NCBI GenBank assembly: GCA_052034255.1
Contig: JBPOIU010000006.1
Location: 57,436 to 121,435, forward strand
Direction: 5' to 3'
Length of the DNA stretch: 64,000 nt
DNA from: JADJEK01 sp052034255
GTDB lineage: Bacteria > Planctomycetota > B15-G4 > JADJEK01
Below are positions 1-8,231 of this stretch, piece by piece. The notes beneath the pieces are model-generated. The model worked only from the letters and a program-made list of their open reading frames with translations. It was not told the origin of the DNA and ran no database searches. Every line of letters begins with the position of its first letter. Within the stretch, counting starts at the first letter, position 1. A program made the translations under genes and the position numbers.

Positions 1-1246
1 CGCCGAATTGCAGGCGGTCGCGGAACGTCCACATGCGGTCTTGTTGCTCCTGCGAGCCGCCGAAGAACCCGCCGCCGCCGCCCGGGCCGCCACCCGCCGC
101 GGCGGGCTCGCTCAGCGGGCGTTGAAACGCCTTCTCCGCCGGCCACATCTCGTTCGTGAAGCTGAAGATCCCGAGTCCTTCGGCGGTCCAGTTCACGAAC
201 CCGCCATGGACCACGTAGAGGTCCTTCCAGATCACCATCGAGCGGTAGTACGGCAGCAGCAGCTCGCCGACCTTCGCGATCTCGTCGTACGCGCGGCGAT
301 CGTCAGCCGAGTAGTCGCCCTCGAGGTAGTCCGCGCCGGGCCCGCGCAGGATCATGCCGCCGGAGTTGTGATAACTCTGCACCGCACCGATGTTCGGGTG
401 CGTCGCGATGAAGCGCGCGACCGCCTGGGTCTCGGGATGGCTCAGCGGATACGGGCCCGCGCCGAACTGCACGTGCTCGGGCTGCCAATCGCTCGGCCAG
501 TTGCGATTCATGTCGTCGCCGCCCGGATCGTCTTCGTTGATCGATCCGTCGCCGTCGTTGTCGATGCCTTCCGAGCCGAGCATCGTCCACGCGCCGACCT
601 CGCCGTCACCGACGCGGCGGAACACGCGCGGGTCCTTCGTGTCGCGCACGAAGCGACCGTCCGGATCCTCCTTCCACATCTGCGTGATCGAGCCATCCCC
701 GTCGAGATCGTCGGGCGGATCCTCGTCGAACACGCCATCGCGGTCGTCGTCGACCGGGCGCTGGTTCGAACGGCTGCTGCTCGAGTTGTTCGCGTGCGCG
801 AACCAGTACGCGCGGCCGTCGGGGTTCTGCGAGACCAACAGGTAGAAGCTCTTCTGGTCGAGCAGCTTCGTCAGGTCGGCGTTGTTGCCGTACGACTTCG
901 TCAGCGTCCACAGCGTGTAGAGCACCGCTTCGGACGCCTGGATCTCGTTGCCGTGCACGTTGCCGTCGATCCACATCGCCGGCTTGCTCGTGTCGGGCCC
1001 CGTCTTGTTCGAGTTCACGATCGCGACGATCAGGTCGCGCCCCTGCAGGCTCTTGCCGATCGGTTCGAGCCGCACGAGATCGGGGTACGCCGCGGCGATC
1101 GCGCGCACCTTGTCGAGCAACTCGTCATGGTCGTAGTACCGGTCGAACGCGATTTCGACGCGCGACGGCTGAAACGGCTGTGCGGCCGCGAGCGGAGCCA
1201 GCGCAGCCAGCGCACCCGAACAAAGCAGCGTCCATGAGCGCCTCAT
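1..1246 (-). CDS. M14-family zinc carboxypeptidase, partial (C-terminus lies beyond the window)
   Basis: Secreted metallocarboxypeptidase; about 415 residues are visible and no stop codon occurs before base 1. A signal peptide spans roughly residues 1-22 (cleavage near AAA-QP). The M14 zinc site is intact: H98 and E101 in the motif HGNE and H293 in SYHNSGG. The NPDGR loop (141-145), NRNWP (247-251) and the catalytic glutamate E366 in FTNEMWP are also present. Asp-rich inserts (DDDRDGVFDED, DNDGDGSINED) look like calcium-binding loops and are common in bacterial M14 proteins of this type. The ATG at 1246 follows GGAGGGCG and overlaps the stop of the upstream paralogue as ATGA, so the two are probably translationally coupled. 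Substrate specificity cannot be read from the sequence. A Gly-rich stretch near residue 390 precedes the missing end. Confidence 0.93.
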   Translation of the reverse strand, partial: MRRSWTLLCSGALAALAPLAAAQPFQPSRVEIAFDRYYDHDELLDKVRAIAAAYPDLVRLEPIGKSLQGRDLIVAIVNSNKTGPDTSKPAMWIDGNVHGNEIQASEAVLYTLWTLTKSYGNNADLTKLLDQKSFYLLVSQNPDGRAYWFAHANNSSSSRSNQRPVDDDRDGVFDEDPPDDLDGDGSITQMWKEDPDGRFVRDTKDPRVFRRVGDGEVGAWTMLGSEGIDNDGDGSINEDDPGGDDMNRNWPSDWQPEHVQFGAGPYPLSHPETQAVARFIATHPNIGAVQSYHNSGGMILRGPGADYLEGDYSADDRRAYDEIAKVGELLLPYYRSMVIWKDLYVVHGGFVNWTAEGLGIFSFTNEMWPAEKAFQRPLSEPAAAGGGPGGGGGFFGGSQEQQDRMWTFRDRLQFG

Positions 1247-3030
1247 CGTCCGCCCTCCGTCAAGCGCACGTCCTGCGTGATGGCCGCCTGCGTTTGCGGC
1301 CGGATCGTCAAGCGCAGCGTCGACCCGGCGGCTCCGACGACGAGCCACGTCGCGCGAGCGTCGCCGCCGGAGCCCGGAATCGTCTCGACGCGCTGCACGC
1401 GATCGCCGGACAACAGCGCGTCGTCCTTCACGTCGAGCCGGAACACCACGGGCAATTGGCGCCGTACCTTCAACCCGATCGCATTCGTCGTCGGCAGGAA
1501 CCCGCGATTCGTCACGGTCGCCGTTACGCGCCACACCGCAGGGTCGACGGATTCGACCGTCGCGGCGGACACCTCGAGGCGCGGCAGTTTGGTCAACAAG
1601 TCGGCGACGAACGCCACTTGCGGCTCGATCAGCGCGTCGCGCTGTTCCGCCGGCGGCGCGAGCCGCGCACCCGGCGCGAAGCCGCCGATCTCGACGCGGC
1701 CGAGCTGCGGATGGGCGAACGCGGTCCACGGAGTGAATGCGCTCTGCGCCGTCGCGAAGTCGATCCAGAGCTTCTCGTCGGCCTCCGATTCGGCTGGCTT
1801 GGCGGAGTCCCCGCCCCGGGCAGCACCACCGCCGTCGCCCGGCCCTCGCCCGCCGCGACGACCCGGGCCACCACCCGGGCCACCGCCCGGGCCACCGCCC
1901 GCGGCCGGGGGGCCCTTGCCGTCGGCGCCCGCCTTGGAGTCCTCGCCGTCCTTTGGCGAATCCCCCTCCTTGCCGTCCGACTTCTCGCCGCCGTTCGCCT
2001 TCGCGTCTTGCGGCGCGACGAAGATCGGCGTCTCGAACGCGGGCACGCCGTACTGCGCGTAGGCCCACGCGACGAAACTGCCCGCGAGGTCCTTGCGCGC
2101 CGCCTTCTTCTGGCCGGTGAGTTCCTTGAACTTCGCGGCGATCGCTTCGTGCCACGCCTTGTCGTCGTTCTCGATGCCCAGCGGCGACTGCTTCGTCACA
2201 TCGGTGCGGCCGACCTCGGGGACGTTCACCAACGTGTCGCCGGTTCCGAAGACGAGCACGCTTGCGATCTCCTCGTGCGCGAGCATCCAACGCACCAGTG
2301 CGTTGGTCTCCGGCGCGCTCAACGGATACGGGCCCGAAGCGACGACGTGCTCCTTCCACAGGTGCGGGAAGTTGCGATCGAGGTCGACTCCGTCGACACC
2401 GTCCTCGGCGAAACGACCGTCGCCGTCACCATCCATGCCTTCGATCACGAGCGCGAAGCGAGGCTCCTCGCCTTTCGTGCGATCGGCCTCGTGGTGCGTG
2501 CGCGGATCGTCCTTGCCCGCGACGTGCGTCCGAGCCATGCCGCGCGGTGGATCGAACACGCGCATCCAGCCGATGCGTCCGTCCCCGTTGACGTCGCGCG
2601 GACCGTCCTCGTCGACGCGGCCGTCGTGGTCGTCGTCGAATGCTCCCGGCGCGCCGCCGAAGTCGGTGCGTGCGCCACCGCTCAGGAATCGCGCGCGTCC
2701 ATCCGGGTTCAAGCACGGCACGACGTACAGCGTCGACGCGTTCAACGCGTCGCCCGCCTTCGCCGCGATGCGCTCGCACAGCGCCAGCGCGGCGTCGGTC
2801 GAGAACGTCGCGCGACCGTCGATGCCGGCGACGACGAGCAAGGCCTTCGCGGCCGGATGCGTCGCCGGATCGACGCCCAGGCGCAACACGTGGATCGGTC
2901 GACGCTCCGCGCTCGTGCCCAGCGTCTCGACAGCGGCTTTCGCGCTCGCAGCGACCGCTTGCGTGCGGGCGCCGATGTCCTCGACGAGTTGCGGAACGCA
3001 CAACGCCAATGCGACGACCGATCCGATCAT
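1243..3030 (-). CDS. M14 carboxypeptidase-like protein lacking the zinc ligands (probable pseudoenzyme)
   Basis: 595 residues with a short hydrophobic N-terminus (probable export signal). The M14 fold is recognisable from NPDGR, the Asp-rich loops (DDDHDGRVDED, DGDGDGRFAED), the motif DLDRNFP and FETPIF near the expected catalytic glutamate. Aligned with the downstream paralogue, however, the HxxE zinc motif reads T75..T78 and the third ligand His is Gly in VFGTGDT. It is therefore unlikely to bind catalytic zinc. A Gly/Pro-rich linker (about residues 365-410, made of GGGP repeats) joins an extra C-terminal domain absent from ordinary M14 enzymes, possibly a beta-sandwich adhesion or binding module. 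It starts 2 bp after the cyclophilin gene and overlaps the active paralogue by ATGA. A regulatory or binding role is inference. Confidence 0.88.
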   Translation of the reverse strand: MIGSVVALALCVPQLVEDIGARTQAVAASAKAAVETLGTSAERRPIHVLRLGVDPATHPAAKALLVVAGIDGRATFSTDAALALCERIAAKAGDALNASTLYVVPCLNPDGRARFLSGGARTDFGGAPGAFDDDHDGRVDEDGPRDVNGDGRIGWMRVFDPPRGMARTHVAGKDDPRTHHEADRTKGEEPRFALVIEGMDGDGDGRFAEDGVDGVDLDRNFPHLWKEHVVASGPYPLSAPETNALVRWMLAHEEIASVLVFGTGDTLVNVPEVGRTDVTKQSPLGIENDDKAWHEAIAAKFKELTGQKKAARKDLAGSFVAWAYAQYGVPAFETPIFVAPQDAKANGGEKSDGKEGDSPKDGEDSKAGADGKGPPAAGGGPGGGPGGGPGRRGGRGPGDGGGAARGGDSAKPAESEADEKLWIDFATAQSAFTPWTAFAHPQLGRVEIGGFAPGARLAPPAEQRDALIEPQVAFVADLLTKLPRLEVSAATVESVDPAVWRVTATVTNRGFLPTTNAIGLKVRRQLPVVFRLDVKDDALLSGDRVQRVETIPGSGGDARATWLVVGAAGSTLRLTIRPQTQAAITQDVRLTEGGR

Positions 3031-3032
3031 GT

Positions 3033-3641
3033 TCAGCCCGCCTTCACGATCAACGTGGCCTGCTCGATCTTCAGGGGCGACGAGGTGCGGCCGCTTTGCG
3101 ACCCGCGCTCTTCGAGCTTCTTCAACACGTCCTGACCGGCGACGACTTCACCGAAGATCGTGTGCTTGCCGTCGAGCCACGGCGTGGCGACGAACGTCAG
3201 GAAGAATTGCGATCCGTCCGTGTTCGGGCCCGCGTTCGCCATGCTCAGCAGACCGGGCTTGTCGTGACGGACTTTCGGGTCGAACTCGCCGTTGTAGCGG
3301 TAACCAGGTTCACCGGTGCCCGTGCCGAGCGGGCAGCCGCCCTGCGCCATGAAGCCCGTGATCACGCGGTGGAACGCCAGGCCGTCGTAGAAGCCGAGCA
3401 GCGTCAAGTACGCGGTGCTCGATACGTGCATCGGCGCGGTCTTCGTCAGCAACTTGACGTCGAGCGTCCCGACATTGGTCTTCAGCCGCCACGTCCAGCT
3501 CGACTTGTCGTCGAACTTCAGTTGCGGCGGCTTGGTCAGCTTCGAGCGCCACGAACCGGCGCGGTCGATGTTCTGCTTGGTGATGAACGCATTCAACTCG
3601 TCGACGGCAGCGTTGCCGGCGGGCAGCACGTGATCGGACAC
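3033..3641 (-). CDS. cyclophilin-type peptidyl-prolyl cis-trans isomerase
   Basis: 202 residues. A cyclophilin domain covers roughly residues 50-200, with the active-site block FHRVITGFMAQGG, the following GSQFFLTF, and WLDGKHTIFG, which retains the tryptophan linked to cyclosporin binding. The protein should catalyse prolyl isomerisation as a foldase. Unlike its two upstream neighbours it has no signal peptide or lipobox, so it is predicted to be cytoplasmic unless exported another way. The start is GTG at 3641, supported by GGAG five bases upstream. It lies 100 bp after the lipoprotein cyclophilin and 2 bp before the degenerate M14 gene, in one minus-strand operon. Confidence 0.92.
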   Translation of the reverse strand: MSDHVLPAGNAAVDELNAFITKQNIDRAGSWRSKLTKPPQLKFDDKSSWTWRLKTNVGTLDVKLLTKTAPMHVSSTAYLTLLGFYDGLAFHRVITGFMAQGGCPLGTGTGEPGYRYNGEFDPKVRHDKPGLLSMANAGPNTDGSQFFLTFVATPWLDGKHTIFGEVVAGQDVLKKLEERGSQSGRTSSPLKIEQATLIVKAG

Positions 3642-3741
3642 GGGGACTCCACGAGGTTGGTCGCGACGCGAAGATGACGCGCGGCGACGGAAACGAAGAC
3701 GAACGAACCGCGCCGACGTTGGCGCGATTCGAATGCGAGGT

Positions 3742-4482
3742 TCAGCGCGCGACGATCGACGCGTGCAAGATCTTCACGAGTTGCTTCGGCTTGCCCTCGC
3801 TGCGCGGCGGCGTGCCGATCGCCTCGATGGCGTCGAGGACCGAGTCGCCCTCGATCAACTTGCCGAACACGGTGTGCTTGCCATTCAGGAACGGGGTCGG
3901 CGCGAACGTAATGAAGAACTGCGAACCGTCGGTGCCGGGCCCGGCATTCGCCATCGACAGCGTGCCGCGGGCATCGTGGGCGGCGGACGGCGCGAACTCA
4001 CCGCCGTAGCGGTAGCCGGGCGAGCCCCGGCCGCTGCCCTCGGGGCAGCCGCCTTGCGCCATGAACTGCTGGATCACGCGATGGAACGTGAGGCCGTCAA
4101 AGTAACCCGCCCGCGTCAGCCACATCGTGCTGATCACGTGGCGCGGCGCGACGTCGCCCAACAGTGCGAAGCGCAGCGTGCCGAGATCGGTTTCGAGCAC
4201 CCAGTCGTACGCCGTGTTCGCTGTCGGGAGGACATCCGGCGGCGCCGGCATGCGCGTCCGCCAACCGGCGACACCGACGTCCCACGTGCCCGCGCTGCGT
4301 GCGCTCGCGAGTGCCGCGTCGATCGCCGCAATCGCGGGATCCGCGGACGGCTTCGCCAGCGATGGCGGCGCGTCCGCAGCCGAACTCGCCGGCTCGGAAG
4401 TCGCGAACTTCGTCGGTGAGGAACCGCAGGCGCCGAGGACGCAAACGACAACGGAACCAAGCAGCCGCGATGCACTATTCAA
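3742..4482 (-). CDS. lipoprotein cyclophilin-type peptidyl-prolyl isomerase
   Basis: 246 residues. The N-terminus is a lipoprotein signal with lipobox VLGAC (acylated Cys19), followed by a low-complexity Ala/Ser/Pro linker to about residue 75. The cyclophilin domain carries FHRVIQQFMAQGG, GSQFFITF and FLNGKHTVFG. The cyclosporin-site Trp is replaced by Phe. It is expected to be anchored in the envelope and to act on exported proteins. The reading frame opens with TTG at 4482, seven bases after GAGG, inside the end of the preceding cyclophilin gene (8-bp overlap). No ATG occurs near a suitable ribosome binding site, so the TTG start is the best choice. Confidence 0.9.
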   Translation of the reverse strand: MNSASRLLGSVVVCVLGACGSSPTKFATSEPASSAADAPPSLAKPSADPAIAAIDAALASARSAGTWDVGVAGWRTRMPAPPDVLPTANTAYDWVLETDLGTLRFALLGDVAPRHVISTMWLTRAGYFDGLTFHRVIQQFMAQGGCPEGSGRGSPGYRYGGEFAPSAAHDARGTLSMANAGPGTDGSQFFITFAPTPFLNGKHTVFGKLIEGDSVLDAIEAIGTPPRSEGKPKQLVKILHASIVAR

Positions 4483-5242
4483 CGATGATCCTCGCCTTCT
4501 TGATTTCCACGCGCTCGCGCGGCTTGGCTTGTCCGTCGAGTTCGGGCGGGATGCCGACGGCTTCGATCGCCTGCACGACGTTCATCCCTTCGACGACTTC
4601 GCCGAAGATCGTGTGCTTGCCGTCGAGCCTTGGCGTCGGCACGAACGTGATGAAGAACTGCGAGCCATCCGTTTTCGGCCCGGCATTCGCCATGCTCAAC
4701 AAGTACGGACGGTCGTGACGCACATTCGGCGCGAACTCACCGGCATACGAATAACCCGGGCTGCCGCGACCATCGCCGCGAGGGCAACCGCCCTGCGCCA
4801 TGAATCCGGTGATGATGCGGTGAAAGATCAGGCCGTCGTAGAAGCCGATCCGCGACAGATACATGGTGCTCGACACGTGCATCGGAGCGACGTCGTGCAT
4901 CAGCTTCAGTCGAACCGTGCCCTTGTTGGTCTCGAGCTCCCACAGGTAGGTCTTGCCGGGAGTGAACGTCAGTTGCGGCGGCTTCGGGCACGACCGCTTC
5001 CACAGTGAGTCGGTCTGGTCGAGCCCACCCGCCCCACCCTTGGCCTTCATGTCGGCCGCGAACTGCTTTTGCTCCGCGATGAAGCGATCGATCTGCTGGA
5101 TCGCGGGATCGGCCGCGGTCGCGGCATCGTCGGTCGAACCCGAACTCGGCGCATCGGAAGCAGCGGGCTTCGACGCTTCCGGCGCATCACCGCACGCCGA
5201 CAAGACCGCACTCAGCAGCAAGAACGCAGGGAAACGATGCAT
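4475..5242 (-). CDS. lipoprotein cyclophilin-type peptidyl-prolyl isomerase, first gene of the operon
   Basis: 255 residues from ATG 5242, chosen because GGAG lies eight bases upstream; a TTG 12 bp earlier overlaps that ribosome binding site. Signal peptide with lipobox LSAC, then an Ala/Ser linker. The cyclophilin domain has FHRIITGFMAQGG, GSQFFITF and RLDGKHTIFG; the usual Trp is Arg, so cyclosporin binding is unlikely. It heads a minus-strand run of three foldases followed by two M14 proteins. Its 3' end overlaps the next cyclophilin by 8 bp. The three copies are clearly paralogous, suggesting local duplication, with one copy losing its export signal or two gaining lipoprotein signals. Confidence 0.92.
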   Translation of the reverse strand: MHRFPAFLLLSAVLSACGDAPEASKPAASDAPSSGSTDDAATAADPAIQQIDRFIAEQKQFAADMKAKGGAGGLDQTDSLWKRSCPKPPQLTFTPGKTYLWELETNKGTVRLKLMHDVAPMHVSSTMYLSRIGFYDGLIFHRIITGFMAQGGCPRGDGRGSPGYSYAGEFAPNVRHDRPYLLSMANAGPKTDGSQFFITFVPTPRLDGKHTIFGEVVEGMNVVQAIEAVGIPPELDGQAKPRERVEIKKARIIVE

Positions 5243-5353
5243 CGGCGACTCCAACGTTGCACTCGGGCACGGCCCGGGGGCAGGCGAGGATAGGAGTCGT
5301 ACGCACGGATTTCAGCGCCGGAGCGCCGCAGAAGGAAACCCGAGGGCGCCCCG

Positions 5354-6115
5354 TCAGCGCTTCGGGACGTCGACGACGACGCTTGCCGCGTACGCCGCTC
5401 CCCCGTCTCCCCGTCGCCAGACCGTGCGGACGGCGGCTTTCGGATCGGGGGCGACCGCCGCGGCGTACCACGCCCAATACGCCGACATCGAGATGCCGTG
5501 GATCACGACTCGATCGGGATCGACGGGAAAGCGTCGGCTGACGTCGGCGACGCAATCGAGCAGCGCCGTCGCCATCCAATCGTGATCGGGCTTTCCCTTC
5601 GGGCGCTGCGGCTCCCAGTACGTCGCGTAGTCGCCGGCGACCTCGAGTTGGTCGAACACGCGTGTCCGCACGTAGATCACGTCGTCCGTCGCACCCGTGA
5701 GTTCGAGCCACGTCGTCATCACGCCTTCGCAATCGGCGTCGGTCTTCTTCGCGAACGAGATGTGCCCCGGGTCGACGACGAGCGGCAGCAGTCCGTGCGG
5801 CGCCTTCTTCGGCAAGTGGATCGAGTACGCGAACTTCGTGTCGCCCGACGTGAACTCGAGTCCGTGCGTGAACCCGGGCTTCCACTTCTTCGGCCGCCCT
5901 GGAACCGCGTCGCGCAGCAGCTCCTCGAAGTCCATCGGGTCGACGCGCAGAGCGAGGTTCTCGACTTTGCCAAACGCCGCGAGAGCCTGCGTCTCGCTCG
6001 GTGCGCGCATCGCGGCGTCGAGGCCGGCGACGAGCTTCGGGAGCTCCGTCGCGGACAGCGGCTTCCGTGTCGTCTGGGCGACCAGAGCGACGACGCACGC
6101 GAGCGCGAGGCTCAT
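5354..6115 (-). CDS. short alpha/beta-hydrolase (esterase)-like protein, probably lacking a complete catalytic triad
   Basis: 253 residues from ATG 6115, which follows GGAGGAGG by three bases and overlaps the upstream gene as ATGA. A hydrophobic N-terminus suggests export. The segment HGISMSAYW after a Val/Ile-rich strand looks like an alpha/beta-hydrolase nucleophile elbow, but the final Gly of GxSxG is Ser. Only about 45 residues follow, too few for the acid and histidine strands of the normal fold. The neighbouring frames do not continue the domain within the 110 bp before the next gene, so I see no simple frameshift. It may be a truncated esterase or a binding protein. It is the last gene of the GntR/ABC operon; function unknown. 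Confidence 0.72.
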   Translation of the reverse strand: MSLALACVVALVAQTTRKPLSATELPKLVAGLDAAMRAPSETQALAAFGKVENLALRVDPMDFEELLRDAVPGRPKKWKPGFTHGLEFTSGDTKFAYSIHLPKKAPHGLLPLVVDPGHISFAKKTDADCEGVMTTWLELTGATDDVIYVRTRVFDQLEVAGDYATYWEPQRPKGKPDHDWMATALLDCVADVSRRFPVDPDRVVIHGISMSAYWAWYAAAVAPDPKAAVRTVWRRGDGGAAYAASVVVDVPKR

Positions 6116-7341
6116 CGACCTCCTCCACATCGCAGGGCCAACGACCGCACCGAGGGGTCGACATCGAGCGCGGCGCGCGCCAGGAGTTCCATCACTGCGG
6201 GACTCGTGCGCAGCGCATCGTTGCCGCGTCCCGCCGCGTGGACGAGGTCGAACCGCGTCGCGGGATCGGTGGCATTCGCGTACGCGTCGAGCAACGCGGC
6301 TCCGTTCCGCTCCGGGAAGACCACGGCTCCGCCCATGGACGCCGCCGCCACGACCGCGCGTGTAGGTTCCGATTCGACCGCGGCGACCTGTTCACGCCAC
6401 GCAACGTGTTGCCGACGCAGGACCGCGCCGCCGATGCAGAACGTCGCGACCAGCGCGAGCGCCGCGGCAGAGAGGCCGGCGCCACGCCGATGCAGCAGGA
6501 ACCACAGGCCGCAAAACAGCAGCGCCGAACCTTGGAAGTCCAACGACTCCGCGAGTCGCGCGGCCGCGTCATGCGGAGTGGGTTGCGGCTCGCGCAAAAT
6601 CGAAGTGGCGTCGACGGCGTCGGCGCGAGCGGCCTCGCGCAGCGTTCGACCCACCGCGGCGGACCACGCCGATGCCGCGCCCGGCTCGAGTCGCTCCCCG
6701 GGCCGCAAGAGGCGCATGAAGACGCGGGCTTCGAGATCCTCGGACGTCAGCGGCACCCAGAACGAGCCGACCTCGATGTGGCCGGCCTGCATCTCGAACG
6801 GCAAACCGCCGTCGCCGACGTCGAATTTCCGCCACGTCGTCCCGTTGCCCATCGACATCGAGAACGACATGAGCCCGAAGGATCGCATCGTGACTTGAAC
6901 GTGTTCCAAGTCGACCGCACCCGGCAACCGCTGCACGCTGAACCCCAAGCCTGCCGCGACCGAGAACGAGCGCGGCTCCTCGGTGATCTGCGCGAGCTCC
7001 ACGACGCACGCGTGGACCGGCACGGGAGGCCGAATCAGCTGGGCGTCCGTCAGCGCGACGACGCATTGCAGGCGATCGGGCACGTTCGACGTCGGAGTGC
7101 CGCGCACGACGCCGACTTCCGCGATCGAGCTGCGATCGTGCGCAACGCGGTGCGCGGACCAACCGATCGCCAGCGCGATCGCGACGACGATGGCGAGTCG
7201 CACGACGAACGGGACGCGGCGCCGCTCGGGACGTCGCTCGGCAGCGCGCGCAGCACGCATCGCCCACGCCACGCTCACGACGAAGATCGCGATCGCGACC
7301 ACGAGGATCAGCAGCCATTCGAGCTGACCAGCAGGGTTCAT
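6112..7341 (-). CDS. integral membrane protein of unknown function in an ABC-transporter operon
   Basis: 409 residues from ATG 7341, preceded by GGAGGGAAG and coupled to the permease stop as TGATG. Two transmembrane helices lie near the N-terminus (about residues 10-28 and 47-63). A soluble, Asp/Glu-containing central domain (about 75-290) follows, then two further hydrophobic helices (about 300-340) and a soluble tail. I recognise no enzyme motif. The position between the permease and the esterase-like gene, with overlaps at both ends, suggests it belongs to the same transport or sensing unit. Confidence 0.75.
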   Translation of the reverse strand: MNPAGQLEWLLILVVAIAIFVVSVAWAMRAARAAERRPERRRVPFVVRLAIVVAIALAIGWSAHRVAHDRSSIAEVGVVRGTPTSNVPDRLQCVVALTDAQLIRPPVPVHACVVELAQITEEPRSFSVAAGLGFSVQRLPGAVDLEHVQVTMRSFGLMSFSMSMGNGTTWRKFDVGDGGLPFEMQAGHIEVGSFWVPLTSEDLEARVFMRLLRPGERLEPGAASAWSAAVGRTLREAARADAVDATSILREPQPTPHDAAARLAESLDFQGSALLFCGLWFLLHRRGAGLSAAALALVATFCIGGAVLRRQHVAWREQVAAVESEPTRAVVAAASMGGAVVFPERNGAALLDAYANATDPATRFDLVHAAGRGNDALRTSPAVMELLARAALDVDPSVRSLALRCGGGR

Positions 7342-8231
7342 CACTTCCCTCCAATCGTCGATGCCCCGGCAGGGACCACCCTCGGCGACGATGTCACCGG
7401 CAACAACCAGACCACCAGCAATCCACCGACGAGGACGAGGACGAGGACGGCGACGATCCAATGCGAACGCCGCGCGTTCACGGGGCCGTCGGCATCGACG
7501 CCCGCTTCGTAGTCCCGCACCCAACGTTCGCTACGACGCACGCGAAGCCAGAGCATCCCCGTGAGCGCGGCGATCGAGAGCAGACCGATCCCCCACTCCG
7601 GCCCGAAGAGCGGACCCAGCGACGTGGATTCGTCCGCGCTCGAACGACGCCAAACGAACCACACCATGCTCGGCACGGCGGCGCTGACGAGCCATGCGAT
7701 CAACGCGAGGAATCCGGCGCGCATTGCCCCTTCGAAGGCGACGTTGCCGGGCGGGTCGTGCGTCGAACGGGACAACCCGACCTCGAACGCGCACACGTAG
7801 ATCAACCCGACGAACACGACGGCGATTCCGTGAAGGGTCGGATGCGTGCCCGCCGACGCCTCGTGTTCGAGCCATGGCGCCGCTCCGGCGAGGGCATCGA
7901 GCACGATGCGACGAAGGCCGGACCCGACGATGAGGAACACGAGCCCCAACGAAACCAAGACCGGCAAGCTTCCGAAGGCGAGGCGGTGCCGCACGAACGC
8001 GCCGCGATCGATGGGACGCGTCAGCATGAACTCGAGCGTGTCGGACCGGCAGAGATCCTGCCCGAGACGCGCACCCACGCGCGCCGCGACGAGACCGCTG
8101 AACACGAGCACGCACGCCACCGTCGACCAGGGAGCGATGAAACTGCCGCACACCGCGAAGACGACGGCGTCTTGGAGCACGGTCCGATGCAGCGGCCATT
8201 CCTTCAGCATGAACGATCGAGCGAGACTCAT
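7341..8231 (-). CDS. ABC transporter permease-like membrane protein
   Basis: 296 residues with about six hydrophobic segments, including FAVCGSFIAPW, VLVFSGLVAARV and a C-terminal helix near residues 258-280. The composition and the N-terminal phrase SFMLKEW resemble ABC-2-type export permeases found next to YtrA-type regulators. No sequence signature fixes the substrate. It overlaps the ATPase stop by ATGA (ATG 8231) and its own stop overlaps the next start, so ATPase, permease and membrane protein are probably made together. Confidence 0.8.
   Translation of the reverse strand: MSLARSFMLKEWPLHRTVLQDAVVFAVCGSFIAPWSTVACVLVFSGLVAARVGARLGQDLCRSDTLEFMLTRPIDRGAFVRHRLAFGSLPVLVSLGLVFLIVGSGLRRIVLDALAGAAPWLEHEASAGTHPTLHGIAVVFVGLIYVCAFEVGLSRSTHDPPGNVAFEGAMRAGFLALIAWLVSAAVPSMVWFVWRRSSADESTSLGPLFGPEWGIGLLSIAALTGMLWLRVRRSERWVRDYEAGVDADGPVNARRSHWIVAVLVLVLVGGLLVVWLLPVTSSPRVVPAGASTIGGK

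Noticed and set aside
34..130. Transposon or phage integration at the window edge
   Set aside because: The edge simply cuts the M14 gene. No inverted ends, integrase or direct repeats are visible.
8..1237. Long plus-strand open frame opposite the M14 carboxypeptidase
   Set aside because: Its product is Arg/Val-rich with no domain, while the minus strand encodes a clear M14 enzyme with signal peptide and zinc motif. It is a shadow of GC-rich codon usage.
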